A DNA stretch of 64,000 bases from Planctomycetota bacterium (GCA_003576905.1 QEVG01000019.1:1-64000); one strand, 5' to 3'; numbered from the stretch's first letter, positions 11,301 through 20,690 are shown. The notes: generated by a model from the letters alone, not told the origin. Program-made: numbers and translations.

Positions 11301-14300
11301 GTGTCGCCAATCTCTGCGAAAATACCAACAATACGGACGCCTGCGCCGACGACGGCAACCCCTGCACCGATGACGTGTGCAGCGGCGGAAACTGCACGCA
11401 CCCCGCCAACGACGCAAGCACGTGCACCGACAACAACGCCTGCACCGACGACGACTGCGTGAACGGCGACTGCGAAAGCACGTACGCACCCACACCCGGC
11501 TGCTGCAATGCCGACGCCGACTGCGATGACGGCAAACCCGGCACGACCGACACCTGCACCGGCGCGCCGGGCGGCACATGCAGCAACGTGCTGAATGCAA
11601 CCTGCGCGACAAACGGCGACTGCAACGACTCCAACCCCTGCACGACGGACACGTGCGTCGGCGGGAATGTCTCCGCTCTCAACTTCGACGGGACGAACGA
11701 CTACGTGACCATGGGCGCCGCCTCGGGCGAGTCGGCACTGGGCGCGAGGGCATTTACGCTCGAAGCGTGGATTCGCCGAGATGGGGCGTCCTGGGGATCC
11801 AACGCAAGCACCGGCGCCGGCGGCGTCAGCGCCGTCCCACTTATCACCAAGGGCCGCGGTGAATCAGATACCGCACCGCTCAACTGCAATTACTTCCTCG
11901 GCATTACGACCGGGGGAACGCTCGTTGCTGACTTTGAACAACAGGCCGCCGGCGGCGGTTGGGCCGCCGGTCAGAATCATCCCGCGTGCAGCACGGGATC
12001 GATTGCAGACACAAACTGGCACCATGTGGCCGTTACCTACAGCGTCGCCGATGGCTGGCGGTTCTACATCGATGGTGTTGAAGGCACTACGGCCACTGCG
12101 ACCTGCACAACCTGCAACCCTGCCGGATCGTGCCCCAGAAGTCCGGGCGTCGAGCCGGAATACAACAGCACACAGCATTTCGGGCTGGGTACGGCAATGA
12201 ATTCGAGTGGCGTCACGGAAGGTTTCTTCGCGGGAATCATGGACGAAGTCCGCGTCTGGAACGTCGTTCGTACCCCTTCCGAGATCGCGGCATCCATGGA
12301 TCAGGCGATCACTTCCGCCACCGGCCTGATCGGTCGATGGAGCCTCGACGAGAACACGGGGACCGCTGCGGGCGACTCGACATCGCCAGCTCAGAACGGG
12401 ACCCTCACCAACGGCCCGGCCTGGAGCCCGAGCGACAAGGCCCCGCTCGAAACGGGCACCTGCTCCTACACGCCGATACCCAACTGCGTGCCCTGTTCGA
12501 CCGTCGCCGAATGCGACGACTCCGATGCCTGCACGACCGACTCCTGCACGGGCGGAATCTGTCAGCACGCGCCGGTCAACTGCGACGACAGCAATCCCTG
12601 CACCGATGATTCGTGCGACAGCGTCCTCGGCTGCCAGTACGTCAACAACACCGCGACCTGCGACGACGGCGACGACTGCACAACCGGCGACGCCTGCGCA
12701 GCCGGCTCGTGCGTCGGCACACCGATTCCTGAGTGCTGCGACACCGCCGCCGACTGCGATGATTCGAATCCGTGCACCGTGGACGCCTGCTCGACAGCCA
12801 ATTCCGCCGCGCTTTCCTTCGACGGCACCAACGATTACGTCGACTTCGGAAATGCCGCCGCGATAACCGATTTCGGCACCGGCAGCATCACCATCGAGGG
12901 CTGGTTCCGCGCCGACACGGCGACGACCGCCCTGACAGGCATTTTCAGACACGGACGCCAGGGCGACTTCGCCCAGATTGCCGTCCAACTTGCGAGTGCC
13001 TCACCATTCAACCGCCTGACGGCATCGGTCGAGCCCGCGGGCACCGGCGCCCAGGTCGATACACCCGTGACCCTTCCGGCGGCGACCTTTACGCTTGGCG
13101 CGTGGCATCATTTCGCGGCCGTCATCGACCGCGATAACCTCGCAGCCCAGCAGCTTCGCCTTTATGTGGATGGCTCCCTGGCGGGCAGTGTCGACGCGAC
13201 AGCCGCATGGGGCAGCAACGCCATTACGAGCACGGACAATGTCGTGTTCGGGGCGGCCCGATTGCAGGCTGGCACGCTAAGTATCTACTTCGATGGCTCC
13301 ATCGACGAAGTACGCATCTGGAACCACGTCCGCTCGCTGACGCAGATCACCGACAACATGAACGAGCAGATTACCTCGGCGCCCGGTCTTGTCGCGCGAT
13401 GGGGCCTGAACGAGGGCCCAACCGCGACGACCACGGAAGACTCAGTCGGAACAAATGATGGTACGCTGAACGGCGCGACATGGATCACGACGGGTCTCGT
13501 CGACCTTGGTCAGGACGGTTGCACGCACACGCCGATTCCCGGCTGCTGCAACACCGCCGGCGACTGCGACGACAGCGACCCCTGCACCGTCGATTCCTGC
13601 GTCATGAACGCCTGCCAGCACGACCCCGTGCCCGGCTGCTGCGATGACGCGGCGGACTGCGACGATTCCAACCCCTGCACGGACGACGCGTGCATCGCCA
13701 ACGTCTGCCAGAACACGAACAACACCGCCACCTGCGACGACGGCGACGAATGCACGGACAATGACGTGTGCGTGGACGGCATCTGCGCCGGCACGCCGAT
13801 TCCCGAGTGCTGTGAGTTCGACACCGACTGTGTCGATGGAAGCCCGTGTACGACCGATGTCTGCACAACTCCAAATGCCGCCGCTCTGTCCTTCGACGGC
13901 ACAAACGACTATGTCACGATGGGCACTGCCCCCGGTCTGGGGGCATCCACATTCACCCTGGAATGCTGGTTCAAGTGGACCGGCGGCGGAGATCAGGCGA
14001 GTTCTGGAACCGGCGGAGTCACGACCGGTATCCCGCTCATCGCAAAGGGTCGGGGTGAAGAGGATGGTAACAACAAAGACTGCAACTACTTCCTTGCAAT
14101 TGATGCCACCACTGGACGGTTGGCAGCAGATTTTGAGTCCGTCGATCCGTCGCCAAACAATTTCCCGGTTTTCGGAACGACGACAATTACAACAAACGTC
14201 TGGCACCACGTGGCCGCCACCTACGACGGTACGTGCTGGACGCTGTACCTCGATGGACTCGTCGACGGAACGTCATGCCCGGCTCGCACGCCGAGGTTTG

Positions 14301-16882
14301 ACAGCATTCAGCACTTTGCCATCGCATCCGCCCTGACTTCGACCGGCGTTGCCGACGGTTTCTTTGCCGGTCAGATCGATGAAGTCCGCGTCTGGAACGT
14401 CGCCCGAACCCAGGTACAGATTCAGGCATGGATGAATGTGCCCGTGACGTCCGGCTCCGGCCTGCTGGGCCGCTGGGCCCTCGATGAGGCATCCGGAACG
14501 ACCACCGCCGATTCCGCGTCCACGCCGACCGCCGAGAACGGAACGCTCACCAACGGTCCGGTCTGGATCACGACCGGCCTGCCCGGTGTCGGTACCGGCG
14601 GCTGCGTCCACGTCCCCATTGCCGGCTGCTGTGAAGATGCGATGGACTGCGACGACAGCAACCCGTGCACGGAGGATACCTGCGTCGCCAACGCCTGCGC
14701 CAACACGCCGATTCCCGGCTGCTGCACCAGCGCCGCCCAATGCGACGACGGCGACCCCTGCACCGTCGACACCTGCGAAAGCAATGTCTGCGTGAACACG
14801 CCCGACACCGCCGCATGCGACGACGGCGATCCCTGCACGATGGACATCTGCGCCGAATCGAACGATGCCGCCCTGACATTTGACGGCACGAACGACTACG
14901 TCACGATGGGTACGGCTTCGACTCTAAACACGACCACGTTCACGTTGGAGTGCTGGTTCAGGCGAACCGGCACGGGCATCGGAAACACCACCGGCGGGAG
15001 CGGCATCGCTTCGCTCGTACCCTTGATCACCAAGGGCGCGCCCGAGGCCGACGGGTCAAACCTCGATGCAAACTACATCTTCGGTATCAACACCGCGGGC
15101 AACGTGCTTGCCGCAGATTTTGAGGATATGGCAACTGGACTGAATCACCCCGTATCCGGTACGACCCCTGTAGTTCTGAACACGTGGTACCACGCGGCCG
15201 CCGCCTACGACGGAACGACATGGCGCCTCTACCTCAACGGAAGCCTTGAAGCAACTCTGGTCGTCGGCAGCTTCAGCCCGCGCTCAGACTCGATTCAGCA
15301 CGCGGGACTTGGAGCAATGCTGACCTCGACGGGCACAAGACTCGGCGCTTTCGCCGGCCAGCTCGACGAAGTCCGAATCTGGAACTTCGCCCGGACCCAG
15401 GTCGACATCCAGGCCGACATGAACAAGGAAATCCCCTCCGCCGCCGGGCTCATCGGCCGATGGGCCCTCGACGAAGGAAGCGGGACGTCCGCCGCCGACT
15501 CGACTACCCCCGCTGAGAACGGAACGCTGACCAACGGCCCGACATGGACAACCACCGGCATTGTTCAACTCATCGGCTGCAGCCACTCGCCGATACCCGG
15601 CTGCTGCACGAGCGCCGCACAGTGCAACGACAGCGACCCGTGCACGACCGATTCGTGCGTCATGAACGCCTGTCAACATGACCCCGTGCCCGACTGCTGC
15701 ACGGACGCCGCCGACTGCGACGACTCCGACCCCTGCACGGTCGACACCTGCGAAGGCAACGCCTGCGTGAATACGCCGGCGGCCCCGCCGGCCGCCGACG
15801 CGGGCGATGATCTCGTCGTCTGCGCCAGCGACCCCAACCCTGCCGTCGGCGGGTCTCCCACCGGCTCCGGCGGATCGCCGCCGTACACCTACTTCTGGAC
15901 GGGCACGGGAGCAGCCCTGCTCGACGATCCAACCGCGGCAAATCCCGTTTTCGATCTGGCCTCCGCGACGGCGGGCTCCTATGACCTGTGCGTCACCGTG
16001 ACGGATTCCACCGGTTGCAGCAGCACGGCGGACTGCATGACTCTCACCTTCAACGGCTGCATCACCGCCGAGTTGGGCGTCAACGGCCTCGTGGCTGGAA
16101 CGGTCACGCGCACAGTGGAGTTTGCCATCACCAGTTGCTCCGGCGGGACTGAAGTCCGCTCGATCTCTGTCGCGTTCACGCCCAACCTGATCGACGGCCT
16201 GGGAGAGGCCACGGTCGTGCTCAAGGATGTCTCCTCGGATGTGACATGGCTCAGCGTCCGCGAGGGCCACACGCTCCGGCGACTCGCCGCCGTGGACCTT
16301 TCCACCACCCTCGAGGCGACCGTCAGCTTCACCGGATCAACCAAGCTGATCGCGGGCGACCTCCAGACCTCAGGCATCCCGCAGGACGGCATCGTCGACA
16401 TCATCGACTTCGCCATCCTGTCCGTCCGCTGGAACACGATGGTTACGGATTGCACGACCGGCCTGCCGCAGGAATGCGCTTTGGGCGCCGATATTTCCGG
16501 CGACGGCCTGCAGGCGACGGTCGACTTCACCGCCCTTCAGCAGAACTTCTTCGCCGTCGGCGACGCCGCGGACGGCTGCCCGCCGCCCGACCCGCCGGTC
16601 GGCGGCACACCGCGACCTCGGCCCGGTCTGACGTCCCATGAGGCGACGCCGATGGCGGCGGACCGGGCGGCGCGCCTGCCCGGAAGCGGGCGGACCTCGA
16701 TCTCGACGGCGGACTTGCGATCGCGCTCTCCTCTGACCGCGCGGGCCGACCTGAACCGCGACGGCTGGGTGGATATCCGCGACCTCGTGGAATTCGCCGA
16801 TCGCAATGGACTCACAGTTTCCGAGGATTTGAGAAGGCTTCAGGAACAGGTGGAAGCACCGGCCTTTCGACCCGGCCGATGA
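8384..16882 (+). CDS. 2832-residue secreted protein: DNRLRE repeats, metallophosphoesterase, four LamG domains, dockerin module
   Basis: ATG 8384 has GGAG ten bases upstream and begins a signal peptide; the longer frame from 8324 lacks one. Two DNRLRE/CBM96-like domains (~28-215, ~266-442) are followed by a calcineurin-type phosphoesterase (~573-838) with LPDTQ, ELGDC, GNHD, SHF and GHLDQ. In the first motif DTQ replaces the common DxH. Four LamG jellyrolls begin near residues 1095, 1475, 1832 and 2162, each with FDGTNDYV and DEVRIWN-type signatures. Between domains runs a Dickkopf-like repeat CDD-x-[ND]PCT-x-D-x-C, present about twenty times. The end (~2560-2832) is the shared dockerin module. 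The architecture suggests a cell-surface or secreted glycan-binding phosphoesterase; the substrate is unknown. Confidence 0.85.
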   Translation: MNRSNPARAGILAAFVAVAVSTAVEGTTTVTFQQGTGGYTGAVDTYIDAGVVTANNGAAQTLVVDLSPSKKQALIRFGNLFASEGGPIPDGATITSATLTLNVATGAGTAQQIGFHRMRAAWSASDNWNTFGTPPWNTSVGIQLDNIEANTAADASTTIPDGLNVISVTNSIQAWSADPSSNFGWVLNETVDDSVTFASCDATANRPILTVTFDDPTPCTDDGDCDDLNPCTTDTCDTGSGTCTYTPVTCPWGACNPANGQCEVTLAFQDGVAGYTGTVDTFLDEANPALSHAGDTSFTMDADPTDKQGLLRFGGIFGSNGSSQIPPGSTILSATLRVNVNDASDTGALFHRMLTCWEDTDTWTTFGSGIQANGVEAVAAADVTAVQNTTGILDINVTTSVAAWAAGDVNLGWALLPGGGSGFGFDSSEGTTKPRLSVTFVPAAPCTLNTDCDDGNGCTDDVCNTGTGYCSNTPNAGNSCSDAVTCTTESCTACGVCVSIDNCTPPSVCNPSNNQCEAPPSPPHAPANPAPSNNATGISRDPQLCVDVSDPNGGILEVTFYGREVTTGGAGQDFTIIALPDTQFYSQDYPATYLAQTQWIRDNRVARNIVFVTELGDCVNTANVAQQWVNADAAFDILEDPFTTGLLDGIPYGIAVGNHDQNPGGSARSGSDENATTTDYNATFPRSRFEGRGYFGDNYPLPGFADSMDNHYELFSVSGMDFIIFHLEWDCADGSMGCVSAGQAHPTRQAVIDWMDNLLTTVYPNRRAIITSHFLLQPSGNPPAFSNQGQAVYNAIQDNPNVFMTLCGHLDQANRRRDEPQPGHVIHSMISDYQTRQLGGNGWLRILTFKPQLDQIEVRTYSPTVGQYIDAHPDNTAGVAQNNFVLDYDMDDGGPFSVIGSATTSNLPPNMSETVCAMWTGLEASTQYEWYVTINDGAGRAITTGPRMFFTTGNSCVDAGDCDDGNPCTDDACVANLCENTNNTDACADDGNPCTDDVCSGGNCTHPANDASTCTDNNACTDDDCVNGDCESTYAPTPGCCNADADCDDGKPGTTDTCTGAPGGTCSNVLNATCATNGDCNDSNPCTTDTCVGGNVSALNFDGTNDYVTMGAASGESALGARAFTLEAWIRRDGASWGSNASTGAGGVSAVPLITKGRGESDTAPLNCNYFLGITTGGTLVADFEQQAAGGGWAAGQNHPACSTGSIADTNWHHVAVTYSVADGWRFYIDGVEGTTATATCTTCNPAGSCPRSPGVEPEYNSTQHFGLGTAMNSSGVTEGFFAGIMDEVRVWNVVRTPSEIAASMDQAITSATGLIGRWSLDENTGTAAGDSTSPAQNGTLTNGPAWSPSDKAPLETGTCSYTPIPNCVPCSTVAECDDSDACTTDSCTGGICQHAPVNCDDSNPCTDDSCDSVLGCQYVNNTATCDDGDDCTTGDACAAGSCVGTPIPECCDTAADCDDSNPCTVDACSTANSAALSFDGTNDYVDFGNAAAITDFGTGSITIEGWFRADTATTALTGIFRHGRQGDFAQIAVQLASASPFNRLTASVEPAGTGAQVDTPVTLPAATFTLGAWHHFAAVIDRDNLAAQQLRLYVDGSLAGSVDATAAWGSNAITSTDNVVFGAARLQAGTLSIYFDGSIDEVRIWNHVRSLTQITDNMNEQITSAPGLVARWGLNEGPTATTTEDSVGTNDGTLNGATWITTGLVDLGQDGCTHTPIPGCCNTAGDCDDSDPCTVDSCVMNACQHDPVPGCCDDAADCDDSNPCTDDACIANVCQNTNNTATCDDGDECTDNDVCVDGICAGTPIPECCEFDTDCVDGSPCTTDVCTTPNAAALSFDGTNDYVTMGTAPGLGASTFTLECWFKWTGGGDQASSGTGGVTTGIPLIAKGRGEEDGNNKDCNYFLAIDATTGRLAADFESVDPSPNNFPVFGTTTITTNVWHHVAATYDGTCWTLYLDGLVDGTSCPARTPRFDSIQHFAIASALTSTGVADGFFAGQIDEVRVWNVARTQVQIQAWMNVPVTSGSGLLGRWALDEASGTTTADSASTPTAENGTLTNGPVWITTGLPGVGTGGCVHVPIAGCCEDAMDCDDSNPCTEDTCVANACANTPIPGCCTSAAQCDDGDPCTVDTCESNVCVNTPDTAACDDGDPCTMDICAESNDAALTFDGTNDYVTMGTASTLNTTTFTLECWFRRTGTGIGNTTGGSGIASLVPLITKGAPEADGSNLDANYIFGINTAGNVLAADFEDMATGLNHPVSGTTPVVLNTWYHAAAAYDGTTWRLYLNGSLEATLVVGSFSPRSDSIQHAGLGAMLTSTGTRLGAFAGQLDEVRIWNFARTQVDIQADMNKEIPSAAGLIGRWALDEGSGTSAADSTTPAENGTLTNGPTWTTTGIVQLIGCSHSPIPGCCTSAAQCNDSDPCTTDSCVMNACQHDPVPDCCTDAADCDDSDPCTVDTCEGNACVNTPAAPPAADAGDDLVVCASDPNPAVGGSPTGSGGSPPYTYFWTGTGAALLDDPTAANPVFDLASATAGSYDLCVTVTDSTGCSSTADCMTLTFNGCITAELGVNGLVAGTVTRTVEFAITSCSGGTEVRSISVAFTPNLIDGLGEATVVLKDVSSDVTWLSVREGHTLRRLAAVDLSTTLEATVSFTGSTKLIAGDLQTSGIPQDGIVDIIDFAILSVRWNTMVTDCTTGLPQECALGADISGDGLQATVDFTALQQNFFAVGDAADGCPPPDPPVGGTPRPRPGLTSHEATPMAADRAARLPGSGRTSISTADLRSRSPLTARADLNRDGWVDIRDLVEFADRNGLTVSEDLRRLQEQVEAPAFRPGR

Positions 16883-16993
16883 TGGGTTGGTGGATGGTTA
16901 GCGAGCCGATGGCTGATGTACCACTATGTGCGACCGGATCGGGCCCCATGCGGCCCGAGGACCTCGCATCGCGCACAGGGGGGTTGGCGACGA

Positions 16994-18706
16994 GTGCGCA
17001 GGAGCAGGTTAATTGAACTGCTTTTGATGATCGCCTCCTCGGCCCTTGTGCCGGAGGCCATCACACGAGCGGGTGACGACCGGTGTGAGTCGGATTGTCC
17101 CGGCGACATCGATGTCGACGGTCAGGCTACCGGTCTCGACGTGCAGTTATTCGTCGATGCCTTCCACGGCGAATACAACATCTGCGCCGACATCGACCAC
17201 GACGGCCCGCCAATCGACGTTGACGACCTTGACCTGTTTACGAACGTCGTGCTGCGATCCGAATGCACCCATATGATTCGGTCGCCCTATCTTCAGTCTC
17301 CCTCATCGACGGCCATCACCATCGCCTGGCGAACCCATCTCCCCTCGACCGGCATCATTCGCTACGGCCCGTCGCCCGACAACCTGACGCACGTCGCCTT
17401 TGGCCTTTCAAACCGGACTGACCACGCCATCCGGCTCGCCGGCCTTGCGCCCGCCACGAAGTATTACTACGCGGTCTACACACAGAGCATGTTGCTGGCG
17501 GGCGAGGATCAGAGTCACTTTTTCGTCACCGCCCCGGCAGCCGGTAGCGTCGGGCGATTCACCGCATGGATCGTCGGCGACTCCGGAAATGGATCCACCT
17601 GGCAGCGAAACGTGCGCAATGCCATGCAGTCCTATTACGCCGGACAGACGCCCGACCTGTACCTGCACGTCGGCGATATTGCCTACCCCTCCGGAACCGA
17701 CACCGAATACACGTCGTTCTTCTTCGGCATCTACCCCACCGTGCTGCGAAATGTTCCGTACTGGCCGACGCTCGGGAATCACGATGGCGTCTCCTCCGAC
17801 TCACAGACTCAGACGGGCCCCTATTACAACGGCTTCTATCTCCCGCGCGTGGGAGAGTGCGGCGGACTTCCGACCGGCACCGAGGCGTATTACTCATTCG
17901 ACTACGGCCACGTCCACTTCATCTGCCTCGACTCTTTCGACACCAATCGCGCTCCGACGGCCCCCATGCTCACCTGGCTCCAGAATGATCTCGCCGCCAC
18001 GAACCAGCGCTGGATCATCGCCTTCTGGCACCATCCGCCGTACTCAAAGGGCGGACACGACTCCGATGATCCTTCCGATTCGGGCGGCCGGATGATTGAC
18101 ATGCGCGAAAACGCCCTGCCCATCCTTGAGGCCGCAGGCGTCGACCTTGTCCTGACGGGCCATTCGCACTCCTACGAGCGCTCCTACCTCGTTCACGGCG
18201 CCTACGACACGCCGACGACCGCAAACGGACACATTGTGGACTTCGGAGACGGAAAGTTTGAAGGCGACGGCCCGTACGTCAAGATTCCCGAAAGCTCTGA
18301 TCCAAATGGCTCGGTCTATGTCGTCAGCGGCCATGGCGGCGCCTCGCTGTCGGGCGTCGGCCTTCATGCCCTTATGCACTTTTCCGAATCGCAATACGGC
18401 TCGTGCATCCTCACGATCGACGGCGACGTTCTCTCGCTGATCAACCTGCGCAGCACGGGCGCCATTTCAGACAAGTTCGCGATCGTGAAGGGTCCGCGGT
18501 CAGGAGACCTCGATGGCGACTGGGACGTCGATGTGAGCGATGCCGATCGCCTGGTCGCGGAGATTCTCTCGCCGTGTCCCAACGCAATTGACTGCCTCAA
18601 CGCGGACGTTTCCGCCGACGGCGTCGTAAACGCCCTCGATATCGCGCCGTTCGTGGACCGCCTGCTCGAAAGCCAGGGATCCGGCGGACTCCTCGGCCGC
18701 CGCTGA
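16994..18706 (+). CDS. Secreted purple-acid-phosphatase-like enzyme with dockerins at both ends
   Basis: GTG 16994 gives a compact signal peptide (RRSRLIELLLMIASSALVPE); an ATG at 16916 would add 26 poorly suited residues. A dockerin pair occupies ~33-92. It is followed by a fibronectin-like N-terminal PAP domain (~94-182) and a metallophosphoesterase domain (~188-482). All metal-site motifs of the PAP family are present: GDSG (~195), GDIAY (~227), GNHD (~260), WHHPP (~344) and GHSHSYERS (~389). A second dockerin pair ends the protein (DLDGDWDVDVSDADRLV and ADVSADGVVNALDI). It is expected to hydrolyse phosphate esters outside the cytoplasm. Dockerins on both sides suggest attachment to two partners. 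It is the last gene of the secreted-protein run. Confidence 0.88.
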   Translation: MRRSRLIELLLMIASSALVPEAITRAGDDRCESDCPGDIDVDGQATGLDVQLFVDAFHGEYNICADIDHDGPPIDVDDLDLFTNVVLRSECTHMIRSPYLQSPSSTAITIAWRTHLPSTGIIRYGPSPDNLTHVAFGLSNRTDHAIRLAGLAPATKYYYAVYTQSMLLAGEDQSHFFVTAPAAGSVGRFTAWIVGDSGNGSTWQRNVRNAMQSYYAGQTPDLYLHVGDIAYPSGTDTEYTSFFFGIYPTVLRNVPYWPTLGNHDGVSSDSQTQTGPYYNGFYLPRVGECGGLPTGTEAYYSFDYGHVHFICLDSFDTNRAPTAPMLTWLQNDLAATNQRWIIAFWHHPPYSKGGHDSDDPSDSGGRMIDMRENALPILEAAGVDLVLTGHSHSYERSYLVHGAYDTPTTANGHIVDFGDGKFEGDGPYVKIPESSDPNGSVYVVSGHGGASLSGVGLHALMHFSESQYGSCILTIDGDVLSLINLRSTGAISDKFAIVKGPRSGDLDGDWDVDVSDADRLVAEILSPCPNAIDCLNADVSADGVVNALDIAPFVDRLLESQGSGGLLGRR

Positions 18707-18972
18707 TGCCGGGCGTGCCGACGCGCGGTGAATCCGTCACAACTCCATATTTGAATTCGCACCGCCCCCAAACATGGCCCACGCCCACGTGCGCTTGGAG
18801 TGTAACCAGAGTCTCCCGTCTCGTGGGCGACAACGCCCCCGGACAACGGGTCATCAGGCACATGGCCTGACGCCATCGACGAATGAAACCCGCCCGAACA
18901 CACCGCCCACCGCGAACGACGTGACGACCCGATCGCGGCGGGGCGGAGTCGAAAGCCGGACGGTAGCGCGGT

Positions 18973-19472
18973 TCACAGAGCAACTGACTGGGTCATCGGG
19001 AGTGAGATTGGTCGAATGCCTCCGCCACATTCCTCCGGGTTGCCGTGCACGAACTCCCGCACCAGGGCCGGGCCGGCCTCGCAGGAGACGTACTCCCCGC
19101 CGCCGCAGGCGTATTCCTGGATGAGTTCCAACCCGAAGTACACGTGCCGCGTTCTGCGCGGGGGCGGGTTCGACCCGACGCCGTCCATCACCTGCCCTGT
19201 CGCAGCGTCCACGTATTCGATTGTCTCCACGCGGCGCACCAATGCACCATAAACGAACTCCATCTGCACGTTCTGCTCAGCGATGGGGGTCTGCCCCCCT
19301 GGCCGTCTGGCAGGCCCTGGGCGTCGTTGGTGTCCCCGCGGATGCGCACTAGCCGGTTCTCCCCGTTGTACTCGTATTCCTGCCCGAGGTTGCAGCCGAT
19401 TTCGCTCGTATCGCACGTACCGTTCGTGCTGCAATCCGCCGCCAGGGGGCTGCGGTCGCAGGGGTTGTCCAT
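18973..19472 (-). pseudogene. RHS/YD-repeat gene fragment, frameshifted
   Basis: Read on the minus strand, one frame gives GQEYEYNGENRLVRIRGDTN (near 19290-19390), the YD-repeat signature of RHS proteins. A second frame then continues with MEFVYGALVRRVETIEYVD, later HVYFGLELIQEYACGGGEY and LVREFVHG (to about 19020). This is the normal order in the C-terminal core of planctomycete RHS proteins. The switch of frame lies around a run of C residues near 19290-19300. No start codon or upstream RHS array is present, so this is a decayed piece of a once much longer gene. A related fragment lies at 19975-20125. Confidence 0.6.
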
Positions 19473-19856
19473 GTTCGGCGCTATGCGACAGCGGCGGGCG
19501 GGAAAGAGCGCGGGATATTTTTTTCGCGGGTCGGCGCGGGGTGGCGCTGGGCCGGCCGGGGGGAGCGGGCACGAAAAAAAAAGTAAAAGCTAAATCCGCC
19601 TGAATCCGCCGGAATTTCCCTGGCACGCCGCCGCGCGGTCGCGGCGGACCAAGCCGCGAGACCCTCCCGGCCTTCGATCATATCTTCTTGATCACCGTTT
19701 GCGCGAAAAAGCGAGAACGCCTCGCGAAAAAAGTTGGAGCGTAACGGACAGGGGGGAATGGGAGATGGCGACCAGCCAACCGGGAATGCCGGAACGGAGA
19801 ACGGCAAAGGGCGAAACGGGGGTATCGCCGTCTCCCCGGGCGGGCACGGGTGAGGC
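19473..19856. other. Non-coding stretch between RHS remnants
   Basis: There is no convincing gene. The stretch includes A-rich tracts around 19570-19590 and 19720-19735. The open frames here are low-complexity products of high GC. It probably belongs to the decayed RHS area. Confidence 0.45.
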
Positions 19857-19974
19857 GTCTGTTTGCAGGTCAGCATCGCCACGGCCTCAGGATGCCGCTC
19901 CTGGGCATGCGCGCCATCGTTGGGTGAGGGTGAGTGGAAGATACCCGTCGAGGCTCCCGCCTGGTCGCCTCGAC
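19857..19974 (-). repeat. Structured dispersed repeat, copy 1
   Basis: About 118 bp that recurs in opposite orientation at 39030-39147. Aligned by eye over the best 93 bases, the two copies differ at about 8 positions. Two hairpins are visible. One has arms GTCGAGGC (19947-19954) and GCCTCGAC (19967-19974). The other has arms ATGCC (19892-19896) and GGCAT (19904-19908). RHS homology of the neighbouring fragment stops exactly where the repeat begins. Minus is taken as the orientation in which the longer-armed hairpin comes first. Confidence 0.7.
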
Positions 19975-20125
19975 CACCATACACGAACTCCATGAGAACC
20001 TTCACTTCCGGGACTTTTCCCTGCCCACCTGGATTCGGTAGCCCAGCTGAATCATCTGTGTCTCGCCGGATGCGGACAAGCCGATTTTCGGTGTCGCATT
20101 CGTACTCCTGGCCGACGTTGCGGTG
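19975..20125 (-). pseudogene. Second RHS/YD-repeat fragment
   Basis: The minus strand encodes NVGQEYECDTENRLVRIRRD, then GLPNPGGQG, then VKVLMEFVYGG. This matches, piece by piece, the RHS fragment at 18973-19472 (GQEYEYNGENRLVRIRG and QMEFVYG). Homology ends abruptly at the edge of the dispersed repeat (19974). No start, no stop in a sensible place and no flanking array are visible, so it is a remnant, probably from duplication or repeated insertion at this site. Confidence 0.55.
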
Positions 20126-20219
20126 GGAGAACTGCCCGGACAAAAAACAATGGGCCGGCACGGCGCGCGTCTCGACTCGTTCGCCCTGCCGGCCTGTTCG
20201 ATTGTTCACTGGTGGTCCG

Positions 20220-20645
20220 TTACGGGCACGGATCACCCGACAGCAGGCTGTCGATAAAGACCGCACAGTCATCGATCGACACGCCGCCCAGTCCATCGAC
20301 GTCGGCGCAGGAGCATCCGCCGCCGGCCGTCAGGCAAGAGACGAACTTCTGAACGTCCAGCGCATCCCGAAAGCCGTCGCCGTTCATGTCGCCCGGACAG
20401 TGACACAAGGAGGACATCGACCAGAACCCGCCCTGGAGTGCGTATGGTCCACCGGTCATGACGCCGGCATCGGCCTGGCCGATAGTGCCGCCAAGGGTGT
20501 AGACACCGGCCGCCCTGAAGGATACACCGCCTCCATCGTGCGTGGCCCAGTCCATCTCATACACCTGTCCGAGGACAGCGGGCGGGCTCGCCAACGAGAG
20601 GCATGTAACCAGCGTTTGAATTGCCTTTGCGAATTGAGTGTTCAT
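20220..20645 (-). CDS. Small secreted dockerin protein
   Basis: It starts at ATG 20645 after AGGAAG. Residues 1-26 form a signal peptide ending VLGQ. The next part, DGGGVSFRAAGVYTLGGTIG then GGPYALQGGFW, is a motif that recurs in many short planctomycete exported proteins. A dockerin pair follows (GDMNGDGFRDALDVQKFV and ADVDGLGGVSIDDCAVFID). It is the last gene of a three-gene minus-strand operon, 45 bases after the fibre-like gene. It has no catalytic motif and is probably a surface accessory protein. Confidence 0.75.
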   Translation of the reverse strand: MNTQFAKAIQTLVTCLSLASPPAVLGQVYEMDWATHDGGGVSFRAAGVYTLGGTIGQADAGVMTGGPYALQGGFWSMSSLCHCPGDMNGDGFRDALDVQKFVSCLTAGGGCSCADVDGLGGVSIDDCAVFIDSLLSGDPCP

Positions 20646-20690
20646 GAATGTACGCTTCCTTTCTCGCTGCGAAGAATCGGCATGTGCCGG

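Noticed and set aside
8384-16882. CRISPR-like spacing of repeats in the LamG giant
   Set aside because: The repeats are coding (Cys/Asp units and LamG domains) and vary in length; there are no regular spacers or cas genes.
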